Assembly: GCA_004352715.1 (NCBI GenBank)
Contig: SCFE01000087.1
Span: 1,112,822-1,176,821 of the forward strand
DNA length: 64,000 nucleotides
Direction: 5' to 3'
From: Hofstenia miamia
Lineage: Eukaryota > Xenacoelomorpha > Acoela
The translations under genes were made by a program, and so were the position numbers. Shown here in pieces: positions 56,701 through 61,240 of this stretch. The notes under the pieces were generated by a model. The model did no database searches, was not told the DNA's origin, and was given only the letters and a program-made list of their open reading frames with translations. Each line of letters starts with the position of its first letter. The stretch's first letter is position 1.

Positions 56701-58379
56701 CTCAACTCTCTCGAGGGTGGATCATGGTGTATTTGATGTTATTTTAATGATTTCAGTTAATACGGTTAGATTCTCTTGTGTTGTCGTGTAATTCATTCAG
56801 GAATAAAGTTAGAATGACTTTTGAATTCATTGGCCGAGAACTTTATCAAAGCAATTGTATTATATTTATTCGACGTTGACATTTTTATATAACTACATGT
56901 AATACATACTTGTCAGCATATCAAATACCATTTATTGTCCGCATTTTTTATGATTGTTAATAAAGTTAGTTAAATGTAGGTAATTTAAAACTTTAATACT
57001 AAAGAAAAGGTTTTGTTTTTTAAAATACACGGATAGATTGTTAAGCTTAAATTTTGGTACAAATTGTGAATCACGGTGGTTTAAAATCGGGAAGCTTTGT
57101 TACCATTTTATCACTGGACTGAATTTTACGATTTTTATATAAAATTTTGTGGGATAATGTCTGTTTGTGTATGGCTAAAATTTAAAATACATTAGCATTG
57201 AAGAATGTATGGACAATTTTTTTCGAATTTTCTAGTGATTTTCTTTAAAAACTGCGCATGGTAATGGGTTATGCATTGTAGGTAGACTCCTTGGANNNNN
57301 NNNNNNNNNNNNNNNNATCACTGGACTGAATTTTACGATTTTTATATAAAATTTTGTGGGATAATGTCTGTTTGTGTATGGCTAAAATTTAAAATACATT
57401 AGCATTGAAGAATGTATGGACAATTTTTTTCGAATTTTCTAGTGATTTTCTTTAAAAACTGCGCATGGTAATGGGTTATGCATTGTAGGTAGACTCCTTG
57501 GAGAGATTGACACGCATTTATAAGAAAAATTTCCATGAACTAAAGCCTTGAGATGTCGCTCAATTTCAATATTACCCTAAGTGCTCAGTGTGACTGTAAA
57601 GATACAAAAGGTTTCGGCCTTATTTTCAAACACTTCTCTTCATGCTTTTATAGAAAATGGAAAATTTTCCTATATTGACGCAGCTATTGCGAAGTGTGCA
57701 TCTAAGTAACTGTAAACATTTTTATTTAAAATACACAATTTTTCAATGAAAATTGCTTTTTCTAAAAAGTTTTAAATGGTCGTTCTCGCTAACGTTCAGA
57801 TGATCAGAAGCAACAATAACTTCTTCGGCTATTGCTCTTTTTGTTGACAAACGTTTCAAGTGTTGTTGCACCATAAGGGTCGAGACCGCTGCCTTCGCGC
57901 AAACGATCGTGAACCAGAGTTATTTTAAAGCGTAAATGAAGGTGGAGACCCTTCTCTACCCTCATTTCTTATCAGATTTGGGATATTTTTTACTTCTTGA
58001 GTTATATGGGTTTAATTTAAAAAATTACTAGAAGGTAATGGTTAACGTTAATATTAGAGTGCATTGCTTTAAATAGATATACTTAATTCTTTACTACTAC
58101 AAAATTGAAGTCTTGGCGTTTTACAAGTACTGCATACGATTAAATTGTTGAAATCCTCGGAGTTATAAAATATGTAAAAATCGATTTAAATACGCTAAAA
58201 AATTTTAACACCACTGTTCAATATATTATGACAAAATGATACAATTTTTAGGTTTGGGAATGCATTCATTTAAATGAGGACGAAACCACTTCTTCTGGCA
58301 GGGTGTTTCTGAAAGTCCTTCTTCAAGAACTCGCTGAATACATGGGAATGCACAAGCTGAATGATAGACTCAATGACCC
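1636..58379 (+). CDS. CWC22: CWC22/nucampholin orthologue, pre-mRNA splicing factor (11 exons, 3' end outside window)
   Basis: CWC22 is a nuclear spliceosome component that binds eIF4A3 and loads it onto RNA for exon-junction-complex assembly, and it is needed for splicing itself. The proposed join is 1636-1775, 1816-1920, 1994-2122, 2233-2326, 3405-3533, 6960-7095, 10796-11002, 19895-20029, 20785-20939, 33690-33920 and 58252-58379. It gives 529 complete codons with no internal stop, and every junction is GT-AG. Landmarks are [14 protein letters not shown] (about residues 58-71), the MIF4G domain (about 85-275), an acidic linker with a run of seven glutamates (about 330-362), and the MA3 domain beginning near 377. 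The rest of MA3 and the usual Ser/Arg-rich tail are not in the window, because no matching exon was found between 58380 and 64000. The start at 1636 has A at -3. An in-frame ATG at 1621 would add five residues but has T at -3. Family assignment is by recalled conservation, not a database search. Confidence 0.95.
1776..1815 (+). other. Predicted 40-nt intron 1 of CWC22
   Basis: It starts GTAACA, ends ATTTTAG, and carries TACTAAT 12 nt before the end, almost the ideal branch-point sequence. Its removal joins the exon 1 frame to the conserved frame of exon 2. Its length is not a multiple of three, so retention shifts the frame. The other reading is a one-frame indel or a downstream start. Confidence 0.65.
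1816..1920 (+). CDS. CWC22: CWC22 exon 2 (TGGAYIPP motif)
   Basis: It encodes residues 47-81 plus two bases, including [20 protein letters not shown], the hallmark segment just before MIF4G in CWC22 proteins. The donor is CAG|GTAAAT. The split codon AG|C completes the Ser of KSSMAYQRM. Confidence 0.95.
1994..2122 (+). CDS. CWC22: CWC22 exon 3 (start of MIF4G)
   Basis: It encodes [19 protein letters not shown] and on to FAENLIRGR, the first helices of MIF4G. The acceptor is TATTAG and the donor AAG|GTGAGA. The last codon is split (AG|G). It is flanked by short introns of 73 and 110 nt. Confidence 0.96.
2233..2326 (+). CDS. CWC22: CWC22 exon 4 (MIF4G)
   Basis: It encodes [20 protein letters not shown] and ends in AVINHK, matching the RGRGLLSRSVLQ...AALVAIINSK stretch of vertebrate CWC22. 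The acceptor is TTTTAG and the donor AAG|GTTCGT, in phase 0. Confidence 0.96.
2327..3404 (+). other. CWC22 intron 4
   Basis: A 1078-nt GT-AG intron of AT-rich unique-looking sequence. I see no coding similarity, mobile-element ends or RNA gene in it. Confidence 0.85.
3405..3533 (+). CDS. CWC22: CWC22 exon 5 (MIF4G)
   Basis: It has exactly 43 codons, from [20 protein letters not shown] through HLVNQQV. This is one of the most conserved MIF4G stretches. The acceptor is CATTTTAG and the donor GTG|GTAGGT; both junctions are phase 0. Confidence 0.97.
3534..6959 (+). other. CWC22 intron 5
   Basis: A 3.4-kb intron. It contains a short (TA)n run near 6798-6812 and no recognisable coding sequence. 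The open frame at 5743-5991 has no similarity that I recognise. Confidence 0.85.
6960..7095 (+). CDS. CWC22: CWC22 exon 6 (MIF4G)
   Basis: It encodes [20 protein letters not shown], then the [20 protein letters not shown] helices. The acceptor is CCTGTTTAG. The donor ACAG|GTAGTT splits an Ala codon that the next exon completes. Confidence 0.97.
7305..7330. repeat. Short hairpin
   Basis: CATAGACTTC and its exact reverse complement GAAGTCTATG flank the six bases TAAATA. It could form a cruciform or an RNA hairpin in the intron. Confidence 0.7.
8218..8516. repeat. (TA)n microsatellite with 258-N assembly gap
   Basis: TA repeats run into Ns at 8230-8487 and resume on the other side. The gap is probably more of the same dinucleotide that could not be assembled. 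Confidence 0.9.
8533..8607. repeat. Palindrome-centred inverted repeat
   Basis: An 18-bp perfect palindrome (GCCTCTTC|ATGAAGAGGC, 8569-8586) sits inside outer arms GCGGGAAATTA (left) and TAATTTTCCCGC (right). The layout suggests a small foldback element next to the TA tract. Confidence 0.6.
9870..10745 (+). repeat. Diverged local tandem duplication
   Basis: About 9870-10140 and 10350-10745 share ordered matches: CATTAGTCTTCT, ATCATGACT/TTCATGACT, ATCTTGAATTG.AATCTCT, GGAAACTTGA, and AATTGTA.ATAACCTACT near the ends. Divergence and indels show it is old. Confidence 0.6.
10796..11002 (+). CDS. CWC22: CWC22 exon 7 (end of MIF4G)
   Basis: It encodes [20 protein letters not shown], then [19 protein letters not shown] and EDPQDSL, the last MIF4G helices and the extended segment after them. 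The acceptor is GATTTTTAG and the donor CTCA|GTATGC. The split Asn codon is finished in exon 8. Confidence 0.97.
13727..14395. repeat. 294-bp exact direct duplication around two single Ns (likely assembly artefact)
   Basis: 13727-14020 and 14102-14395 look identical by eye. Between them are an N (14021), a 79-bp unrelated stretch and another N (14101). Exact identity bounded by Ns points to an unmerged contig overlap. Each copy contains a hairpin with arms ACTCTCACGGTT and AAACTGTGAGAGT. Confidence 0.85.
17120..17216. repeat. Degenerate minisatellite, about four 20-32 bp units
   Basis: The unit TATATTGGTGNTTTGTAA recurs starting near 17120, 17151, 17179 and 17201 (the last reduced to ATGGTGTTTTGTAC). 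It directly follows a (TA)n tract at 17102-17122, from which it may have expanded. Confidence 0.75.
18031..18060. repeat. (TA)n microsatellite
   Basis: About 15 TA units immediately follow a single N at 18030, so the true length is uncertain. Confidence 0.9.
18594..19028 (-). pseudogene. Non-LTR retrotransposon reverse transcriptase fragment
   Basis: On the minus strand, [20 protein letters not shown], then [20 protein letters not shown], matches the first aspartate block of LINE reverse transcriptases (usually FLDLSKAFDKVPH...WISSYLSNR). After a frameshift, [17 protein letters not shown] and MIYADNI match the GSILGPLLFLIYINDL and FADDT blocks. The second aspartate of the usual YADD/FADD motif is replaced by Asn. 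The copy is frameshifted, has stops and is dead. Confidence 0.8.
19895..20029 (+). CDS. CWC22: CWC22 exon 8 (MIF4G-MA3 linker)
   Basis: It encodes [20 protein letters not shown], then [21 protein letters not shown]. This is the acidic, Ser-rich linker between the two helical domains, present at the same place in vertebrate CWC22. The acceptor is AATTTTAG and the donor GAAG|GTGATA. Confidence 0.95.
20030..20784 (+). other. CWC22 intron 8
   Basis: A 755-nt intron with no recognisable coding or repeat content. Confidence 0.85.
20785..20939 (+). CDS. CWC22: CWC22 exon 9 (start of MA3)
   Basis: It encodes [19 protein letters not shown], then [20 protein letters not shown], the signature opening of the CWC22 MA3 domain. 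The acceptor is GTGTTTTAG. The donor TCT|GTAAGT is the strongest in the gene. Confidence 0.97.
22880..22896. repeat. Short (TA)n run
   Basis: About nine TA units in intron 9. Confidence 0.85.
23736..23914. mobile_element. Non-autonomous repeat with ACCTCCGCCA ends
   Basis: The left end is ACCTCCGCCAAGGAGG and the right end is GTGGCGGAGGT, a 9-10 bp inverted pair. The body (GGTAGCGATGGTTTGTTTG, CCAAGGAGGAATCCATTAAA) resembles, from memory, a short repeat common in marine invertebrate genomes. It is far more GC-rich than its surroundings. No target duplication is clear. Confidence 0.55.
25059..25465. mobile_element. hAT-type MITE with perfect 8-bp target duplication
   Basis: It begins CAGTGTTGGCCGATTTAAAT and ends, read inward from the right, CAGTGTTGGGAAAAAATCCG then ATTTAAAT. 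It is flanked by TGCATGAC at 25051-25058 and again at 25466-25473. The 407-bp body is rich in GATTTAAATC motifs and has no transposase. An 8-bp duplication and a CAG.GTTGG start are typical of hAT elements. Confidence 0.9.
26477..26753. repeat. (TA)n microsatellite with 216-N assembly gap
   Basis: TA repeats at 26477-26507 and 26724-26753 flank Ns at 26508-26723. Confidence 0.9.
28795..29030 (+). repeat. Diverged tandem duplication, period about 128 bp
   Basis: TTTACAGCAATTAGGGCAT occurs in both copies (28823-28841 and 28952-28970) with matching flanks (ACTGGTAATAAGTAATTC versus GCTGGTAGTCAGTAATTT). Copies diverge towards their ends. Confidence 0.65.
29891..30160. mobile_element. Possible MITE with GGCTTTAGGA terminal inverted repeats
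   Basis: GAGGCGCGGCTTTAGGA on the left pairs with TCCTAAAGCCACGCCTGGC on the right (reverse complement GCCAGGCGTGGCTTTAGGA). The 270-bp body is non-coding. I could not fix a target duplication, so the exact ends are approximate. Confidence 0.5.
30850..30976. repeat. (TA)n microsatellite with 104-N assembly gap
   Basis: TA runs flank Ns at 30863-30966. Confidence 0.9.
32320..32520. repeat. Two copies of a palindromic motif
   Basis: ATGGCCAGGTATCAA begins both 32320-32345 and 32495-32520. In the first copy it continues as the perfect 18-bp palindrome GGTATCAAATTTGATACC. The second differs at the centre (AATCTT). They lie 175 bp apart in direct orientation and may be subterminal repeats of a lost transposon. 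Confidence 0.6.
33690..33920 (+). CDS. CWC22: CWC22 exon 10 (MA3)
   Basis: It has 77 codons, including [34 protein letters not shown] and [13 protein letters not shown]. The acceptor is GCTATTTAG and the donor ACG|GTTTGT. The intron after it and exon 11 both begin GTTTG. Reading through the donor would add about 30 codons before a stop at 34011-34013. Confidence 0.97.
34857..36027. mobile_element. Old hAT-like non-autonomous element
   Basis: It starts TAGGGATATGCCGGAATCCGG. Read inward from the right it starts TAGGGATGGGATCCGGGTAG. The flanking octamers ATTTTTAT (34849-34856) and CGTTTTAT (36028-36035) match at six of eight positions, a decayed 8-bp duplication. CCGGTATCCGG-type motifs cluster near both ends. 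The 1.17-kb body has no hAT transposase that I can see. Confidence 0.7.
36813..37162. mobile_element. 350-bp hAT-type MITE with perfect 8-bp target duplication
   Basis: The left end is CAAAGCTGGAACCGAGCC. Inward from the right it is CAGAGTTAGAACCGGGCC. ATGCTAAG flanks both sides (36805-36812 and 37163-37170). The body is GC-rich near the ends (GGCCCGG, CTCGGGC) and has no transposase. The minus-strand open frame 36934-37254 runs through it and looks spurious. Confidence 0.9.
38252..38335 (+). repeat. Dispersed repeat, copy 1
   Basis: AATTTTAAACGCTTATAGCT, then CCTCAATCTGAAAGCACC and GATGTAGAAGAGTCTCC. Related sequence occurs inverted at about 57945-58025 and in the same orientation at about 61120-61240. 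Confidence 0.6.
38825..39616 (-). pseudogene. LINE reverse transcriptase, downstream part, with 3' tail
   Basis: On the minus strand, [19 protein letters not shown], then [15 protein letters not shown], is the RT segment after the first catalytic aspartate. A further stretch reads [22 protein letters not shown] and [14 protein letters not shown], the catalytic, NxSK and VKFLG blocks. The second catalytic Asp is Asn. It ends in an AATAAACGTTTCT-like 3' region with a short ATCT tandem tail at about 38825-38840. Its 5' part continues across the inserted Tc1-like element at 40693-41130. Confidence 0.8.
39617..40692 (+). mobile_element. Degenerate Tc1-like element nested in a LINE
   Basis: The ends are CAGATCTGGAAAAAACTATT (left) and, inward from the right, CAGATCTGGACAAAAGAATT, each followed by GAGACA. 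They are flanked by TA (39615-39616 and 40693-40694). The 1076-bp body carries a broken Tc1 transposase on the + strand. It splits a minus-strand reverse transcriptase, so it inserted later than the LINE. Confidence 0.85.
39992..40198 (+). pseudogene. Tc1 transposase fragment
   Basis: [20 protein letters not shown], then [16 protein letters not shown], matches the Tc1 core usually written VMVWGCFSANGVG..L..IDGIMD...Y..IL..NLL. Only about 65 residues are in one open frame. The flanking parts of the transposase are shifted or unrecognisable, so it is not functional. Confidence 0.78.
40693..41130 (-). pseudogene. LINE reverse transcriptase, upstream part
   Basis: [20 protein letters not shown], then DQLQPISLL, is the first conserved RT block of non-LTR retrotransposons (W..a.v.PIPK......YRPISLL). 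Further along, broken pieces lead to a catalytic-block remnant at the Tc1 junction. The copy is frameshifted. A partial second copy of the [13 protein letters not shown]-coding sequence lies at about 41255-41290. Confidence 0.78.
41997..42413 (-). pseudogene. Tigger/pogo transposase C-terminal fragment
   Basis: [17 protein letters not shown]-like acidic residues lead into [20 protein letters not shown], then [14 protein letters not shown]. This resembles the tail of Tigger/jerky-type transposases (ISHSEAL...L..AL.WLEQQ......LL.LK..RD.AA.KR). The N-terminal CENP-B-like DNA-binding part and the DDE catalytic domain are missing. Confidence 0.7.
42575..42635. mobile_element. Tigger-type terminal repeat
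   Basis: Read inward from 42635 the end is CAGTGAATCCTCGATTATCC, followed by two more ATTATCC repeats (GATTATCCG, AATTATCCGG). This CAGT...GATTATCC pattern is typical of Tigger ends, and TA follows at 42636-42637. It is the 5' end for the minus-strand fragment at 41997-42413. I did not find the opposite end. Confidence 0.7.
48876..48923. repeat. Hairpin with TTAAAGGG arms
   Basis: TTAAAGGG, seven bases, then ACGTG on the left pairs with CACGTCCCTTTAA on the right. TTAAAGGGACGT also occurs singly at 38487-38498, so this may be two nearly joined ends of a short transposon. Confidence 0.5.
49319..50624. repeat. Pair of inverted GCATGGGCCT repeats, 1.3 kb apart
   Basis: GCATGGGCCTAATAGGCCC (49319-49336) and its near reverse complement GGGCCTTATAGGCCCATGC (50606-50624) face each other, with weaker similarity extending inward. 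They may bound an unrecognised element. The open frames between them have no similarity known to me. Confidence 0.4.
49956..49987. repeat. 32-bp perfect palindrome
   Basis: The half-site CCATAGATAACTAAAT is followed with no spacer by its exact reverse complement. It is AT-rich and able to extrude as a cruciform. Confidence 0.95.
51953..53202 (+). mobile_element. DD41D Tc1/mariner-superfamily element, nearly complete
   Basis: A 1250-bp element. Both ends begin CAGGGTGATTCATA, then A or G, then GTCACTTAGCTATTT: 29 of 30 terminal bases match. TA flanks both ends (51951-51952 and 53203-53204). It carries one transposase gene in + orientation, the same strand as CWC22. The high terminal-repeat identity suggests a fairly recent insertion. 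Confidence 0.93.
52108..53089 (+). pseudogene. DD41D-type transposase, interrupted at an N
   Basis: The N-terminal part (120 codons, from [20 protein letters not shown]) is a helix-turn-helix region ending at KNYRI. The rest runs from [17 protein letters not shown] to [10 protein letters not shown] and contains the catalytic set: Asp in VFSDEATF, Asp in FQQDGAPSH, and Asp in TPLDYFLWG. There are 41 residues between the last two, so the signature is DD41D, as in rosa/VISITOR-type elements. At 52453 a single N coincides with a frame change and the apparent loss of the 20-30 residues that relatives have between the two parts. This may be an assembly defect and not a real mutation, so the genomic copy could be intact. 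Confidence 0.88.
53585..53934. mobile_element. 350-bp hAT-type MITE with perfect 8-bp target duplication
   Basis: Both ends begin CTGGGGTGTAAA. ATGATCGT flanks both sides (53577-53584 and 53935-53942). Inside, GGGTTACGGATTG motifs occur in both halves. There is no transposase. Confidence 0.9.
57110..57502. repeat. 186-bp exact duplication across a 21-N gap (likely assembly artefact)
   Basis: 57110-57295 and 57317-57502 look identical by eye, separated only by Ns. This is the pattern of overlapping contig ends that were scaffolded but not merged. Confidence 0.9.
57945..58025 (-). repeat. Dispersed repeat, copy 2 (inverted)
   Basis: Its reverse complement contains TAACTCAAGAAGTAAAAAAT, CAAATCTGATAAGAAATGAG and GTAGAGAAGGGTCTCC. 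In order these match the sequence at 38252-38335. Confidence 0.55.
58252..58379 (+). CDS. CWC22: CWC22 exon 11 (MA3, last exon in window)
   Basis: It encodes [20 protein letters not shown], then [20 protein letters not shown] plus two bases of a Pro codon, matching the family segment before the LQPFFEGL...RDNPRNTRF exon. The acceptor is AATTTTTAG and the donor CCC|GTATGA, with the exon ending at 58379. It lies 24.3 kb downstream of exon 10. Confidence 0.95.
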
Positions 58380-59326
58380 GTATGATTTACTTTTCATATT
58401 CACATCCTGATTTCTATATAATTAATTTTATCTTAGTTATAATTAGTAGTGTAATGTTAGGGTTGTATTTTAAAATGAATATTTTGAGTGTTTTAAATCT
58501 TTTTAAGTCATATAATTGTTTTTATATTTTGAATGCACTCTGATTTCCATTGGCTAACTAGTTAATTGCAATTCCATATTTTTTGCACAAACACTTACAT
58601 GTAATCGAGGTCTAGGTAAAAAACATTTTTATCATATTTCACGAATCTATAAATTGTAGATCAAACAGCTACCCTGTATACATTTAATAAAAAAACCTAA
58701 CACATGATAAGTGATATGAAAGAAAGTTTGTTTCCTCTACTTGGATAGAATGTATCAAAGGCAAATATCCTACATCTTTACAACTACAATCTTCGAAATT
58801 AGATCAGATGTACTTGTTGCCCCCCTCCGAATTTAAAATTGTTTTGTTTAAATTTGTAATGCATTTTATTGCACTAAGATTTCGAAGAGGTTGCTACGCT
58901 TTGACTGAAGATGTGCCTTTAGACATGACTTTTCCGATTTCAAGTAACAGCGGATATTCAAGGAATTGCTCAATTGCTTTGAAGGACTAAAATATCCGGA
59001 AATCCCTATCAACAAATGAAAAACAATTCTCCCACTTCCAGTTGTAATCAGCTAGTAGGATATGTAGACCAACTCCGCTACATGGCACAAAAGTGATGTA
59101 TCCATCCTTTTAATAATGTTGTTTGTATTGGGAGATTGAAAATACTCAGAATTATATAGGCAATGATTAGAAAATGCTGCATTTTCAATTTTACAAATTT
59201 TTCCGATGAACAATTTTTGTTAGTTTGTACCGAACTTTTTTAAATGCGAGATATTCTAAAGTATCGTTTCTCAATTCTAACCAATTGCTTGGCAGGGGTG
59301 TATATTGCCCACTGGGGCTTGATGGT

Positions 59327-59351
59327 ATATATATATATATATATATATATA
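59327..59351. repeat. (TA)n microsatellite
   Basis: About twelve TA units, preceded by CAGGGGTGTATATTGCCCAC, which looks like a possible transposon end. Confidence 0.9.
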
Positions 59352-61119
59352 ATGGGAATTAAATTATAACTAAAGCGCGATATTGACCATTTTATTTTGC
59401 TTTCGTTTGCAAGATGTGTGGGTAGCCTTGAACACTGCTTTGAGGTATATATAAGGATTAGTGTTCACAACGGTTCACTCTTGCTTTCAAATCCTTAATG
59501 TCCTCGCAAGTTAAACAATTTAAGCACTGCTTTAGCATTTTTAGATTTCTTTAAGTCAAAGGTAAATACTTCCGGAATTTGAAGCAGATTTTGATAAATG
59601 CATATTTAGCAACTTAACCTCACTGCGTTTTAACGCTAATGTATAAACTTATTTTTTACAAGAACCTAAGCTATGTACTAAGGCTAATTGTTCTTAGCAA
59701 CATTGCGGAAATACGTTGCCATGATTCTTAAAAATGTGAATGCAGAAAACTAGCTGTTGCTGCTTTTTTTCTGTTTATTTACTGAGACCATACATGATAT
59801 TTCTGTAAAATTTCTTCTTAAAGATGACGGCGATGGGACAAGCCTTGAAACGGCTCAAACCTTTTGAACCCGGCCCGAATGATATATAGTCCCGACTCGA
59901 CTGCACCAAAACAAAAATAATGTAGCCAGTAGTGGGAAAAATAAATTGTTGTCATGCGACCAAAAGTTACATGTAGCACACTGATCCAACACGACCCGTT
60001 TCCATCCCTGTTGCGGGAGAGTTGTCATGCTATGAAAATGTGTTTTGTTGTTTTTTCTGAATATTTAACTTTCTTTATAAAAAGGTGTGTGTATCCTTGA
60101 ATTGTTTTTAAACATCATACACGTTTGTGCCTATTTTGTTTGCTTTTTATTTCGGTTAACTTGACGCCAATCTGAGAAATGTCTGCTAAAACGTTTGTTT
60201 TAAAACTATAGATTATAAATTATGGAATGTATTACCGATATATTGTAATAATAATAATAACAAGTTGTTGGTTGAGCCAAAATGCAGACTACGTTTTGAA
60301 ACCGTTTACCTTGTTCAGGAAACGTTCAAATTATTTTTTTCAAGAGCTGCAATGTTAGTAGAAAATTAAATGAACCGAATTTCTATGGGATGTGTCTCAG
60401 AAAACCTCATTTTAATTTGATTTAGACTGCTAAATTTGTTTAAACAATTAATTTTATTTAGAGTTGTTCAATAAACTTCGATTAAAGGCTCGTTCCAGCT
60501 CTTAGAATGCCACATATTATTCTCTTTACAAATGCCTATGTTTACAATAGGGACAAAGTTACTTGAAACGATGCATTATTTTTGAAAATTGATTAATTAA
60601 ATTTGGAAATACTAAGCATTGAATTAATCCCTATTTTGTGTGTAAACATTTTTGTCTGTTCTAGATTCATGGATTGAACTTATTTACATACTTTTACTCA
60701 TCAATGTTAAATTATAATTGCTTATAGAATAAACATGCTTTTTTCTAAAAACTTTGTTCTTTTGAAGTATCCCCCCCTAACTGTAATTAGTCGCAGAATC
60801 TACAGTTAAATTTGTTTAGAGTTGATTGTTTAATTTAATGCAAGTTTTTAACCTTAATTATGCTACTGGGTTCCTAAAAAATTGTACTCCAATCTCTATT
60901 GTCTAATTTGTTCCCACTCAATTACTCAATTCAATTTCAATGAAAGGGGCATTGTATTTTATCACGAATGCTTCCTGAGTATTTATAACTTGCAGAATTC
61001 TTGGGCATTCACCAGTGTTTTAGGCATTAAAGTATATAAGATTTTCAGATTTTAACCCGTTTGTTGCAAAAAACGTCCTTAAACTTTACCTGCTCAGGAA
61101 TATTTTTAAATATTTTTGG

Positions 61120-61240
61120 TTTCTTGAAAAAATTTTAGACGCTTATAACTCAAGAACTAATGCATATGTTTAAAATCGGAAATCACCTCACAACGCGTTT
61201 ACCTCTGACTTTCCATTCCACACCGGACTAACAGTTTTCT
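61120..61240 (+). repeat. Dispersed repeat, copy 3
   Basis: AGACGCTTATAACTCAAGAA, then AAATCGGAAATCACC, aligns with AAACGCTTATAGCTCAAAAA and CAATCTGAAAGCACC of the copy at 38252. It is more diverged than the other two. Confidence 0.5.

Larger units (their letters stand above)
33921..58251 (+). other. CWC22 intron 10 (24.3 kb)
   Basis: The longest complete intron in the window and the one richest in mobile elements: an old hAT-like element, a hAT MITE, a LINE with a nested Tc1-like element, a Tigger tail, a DD41D element and another hAT MITE. I found no host exon on either strand within it. Stretches not listed separately (43.0-49.2 kb and 54.0-57.0 kb) are AT-rich without recognisable content. 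Confidence 0.85.
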
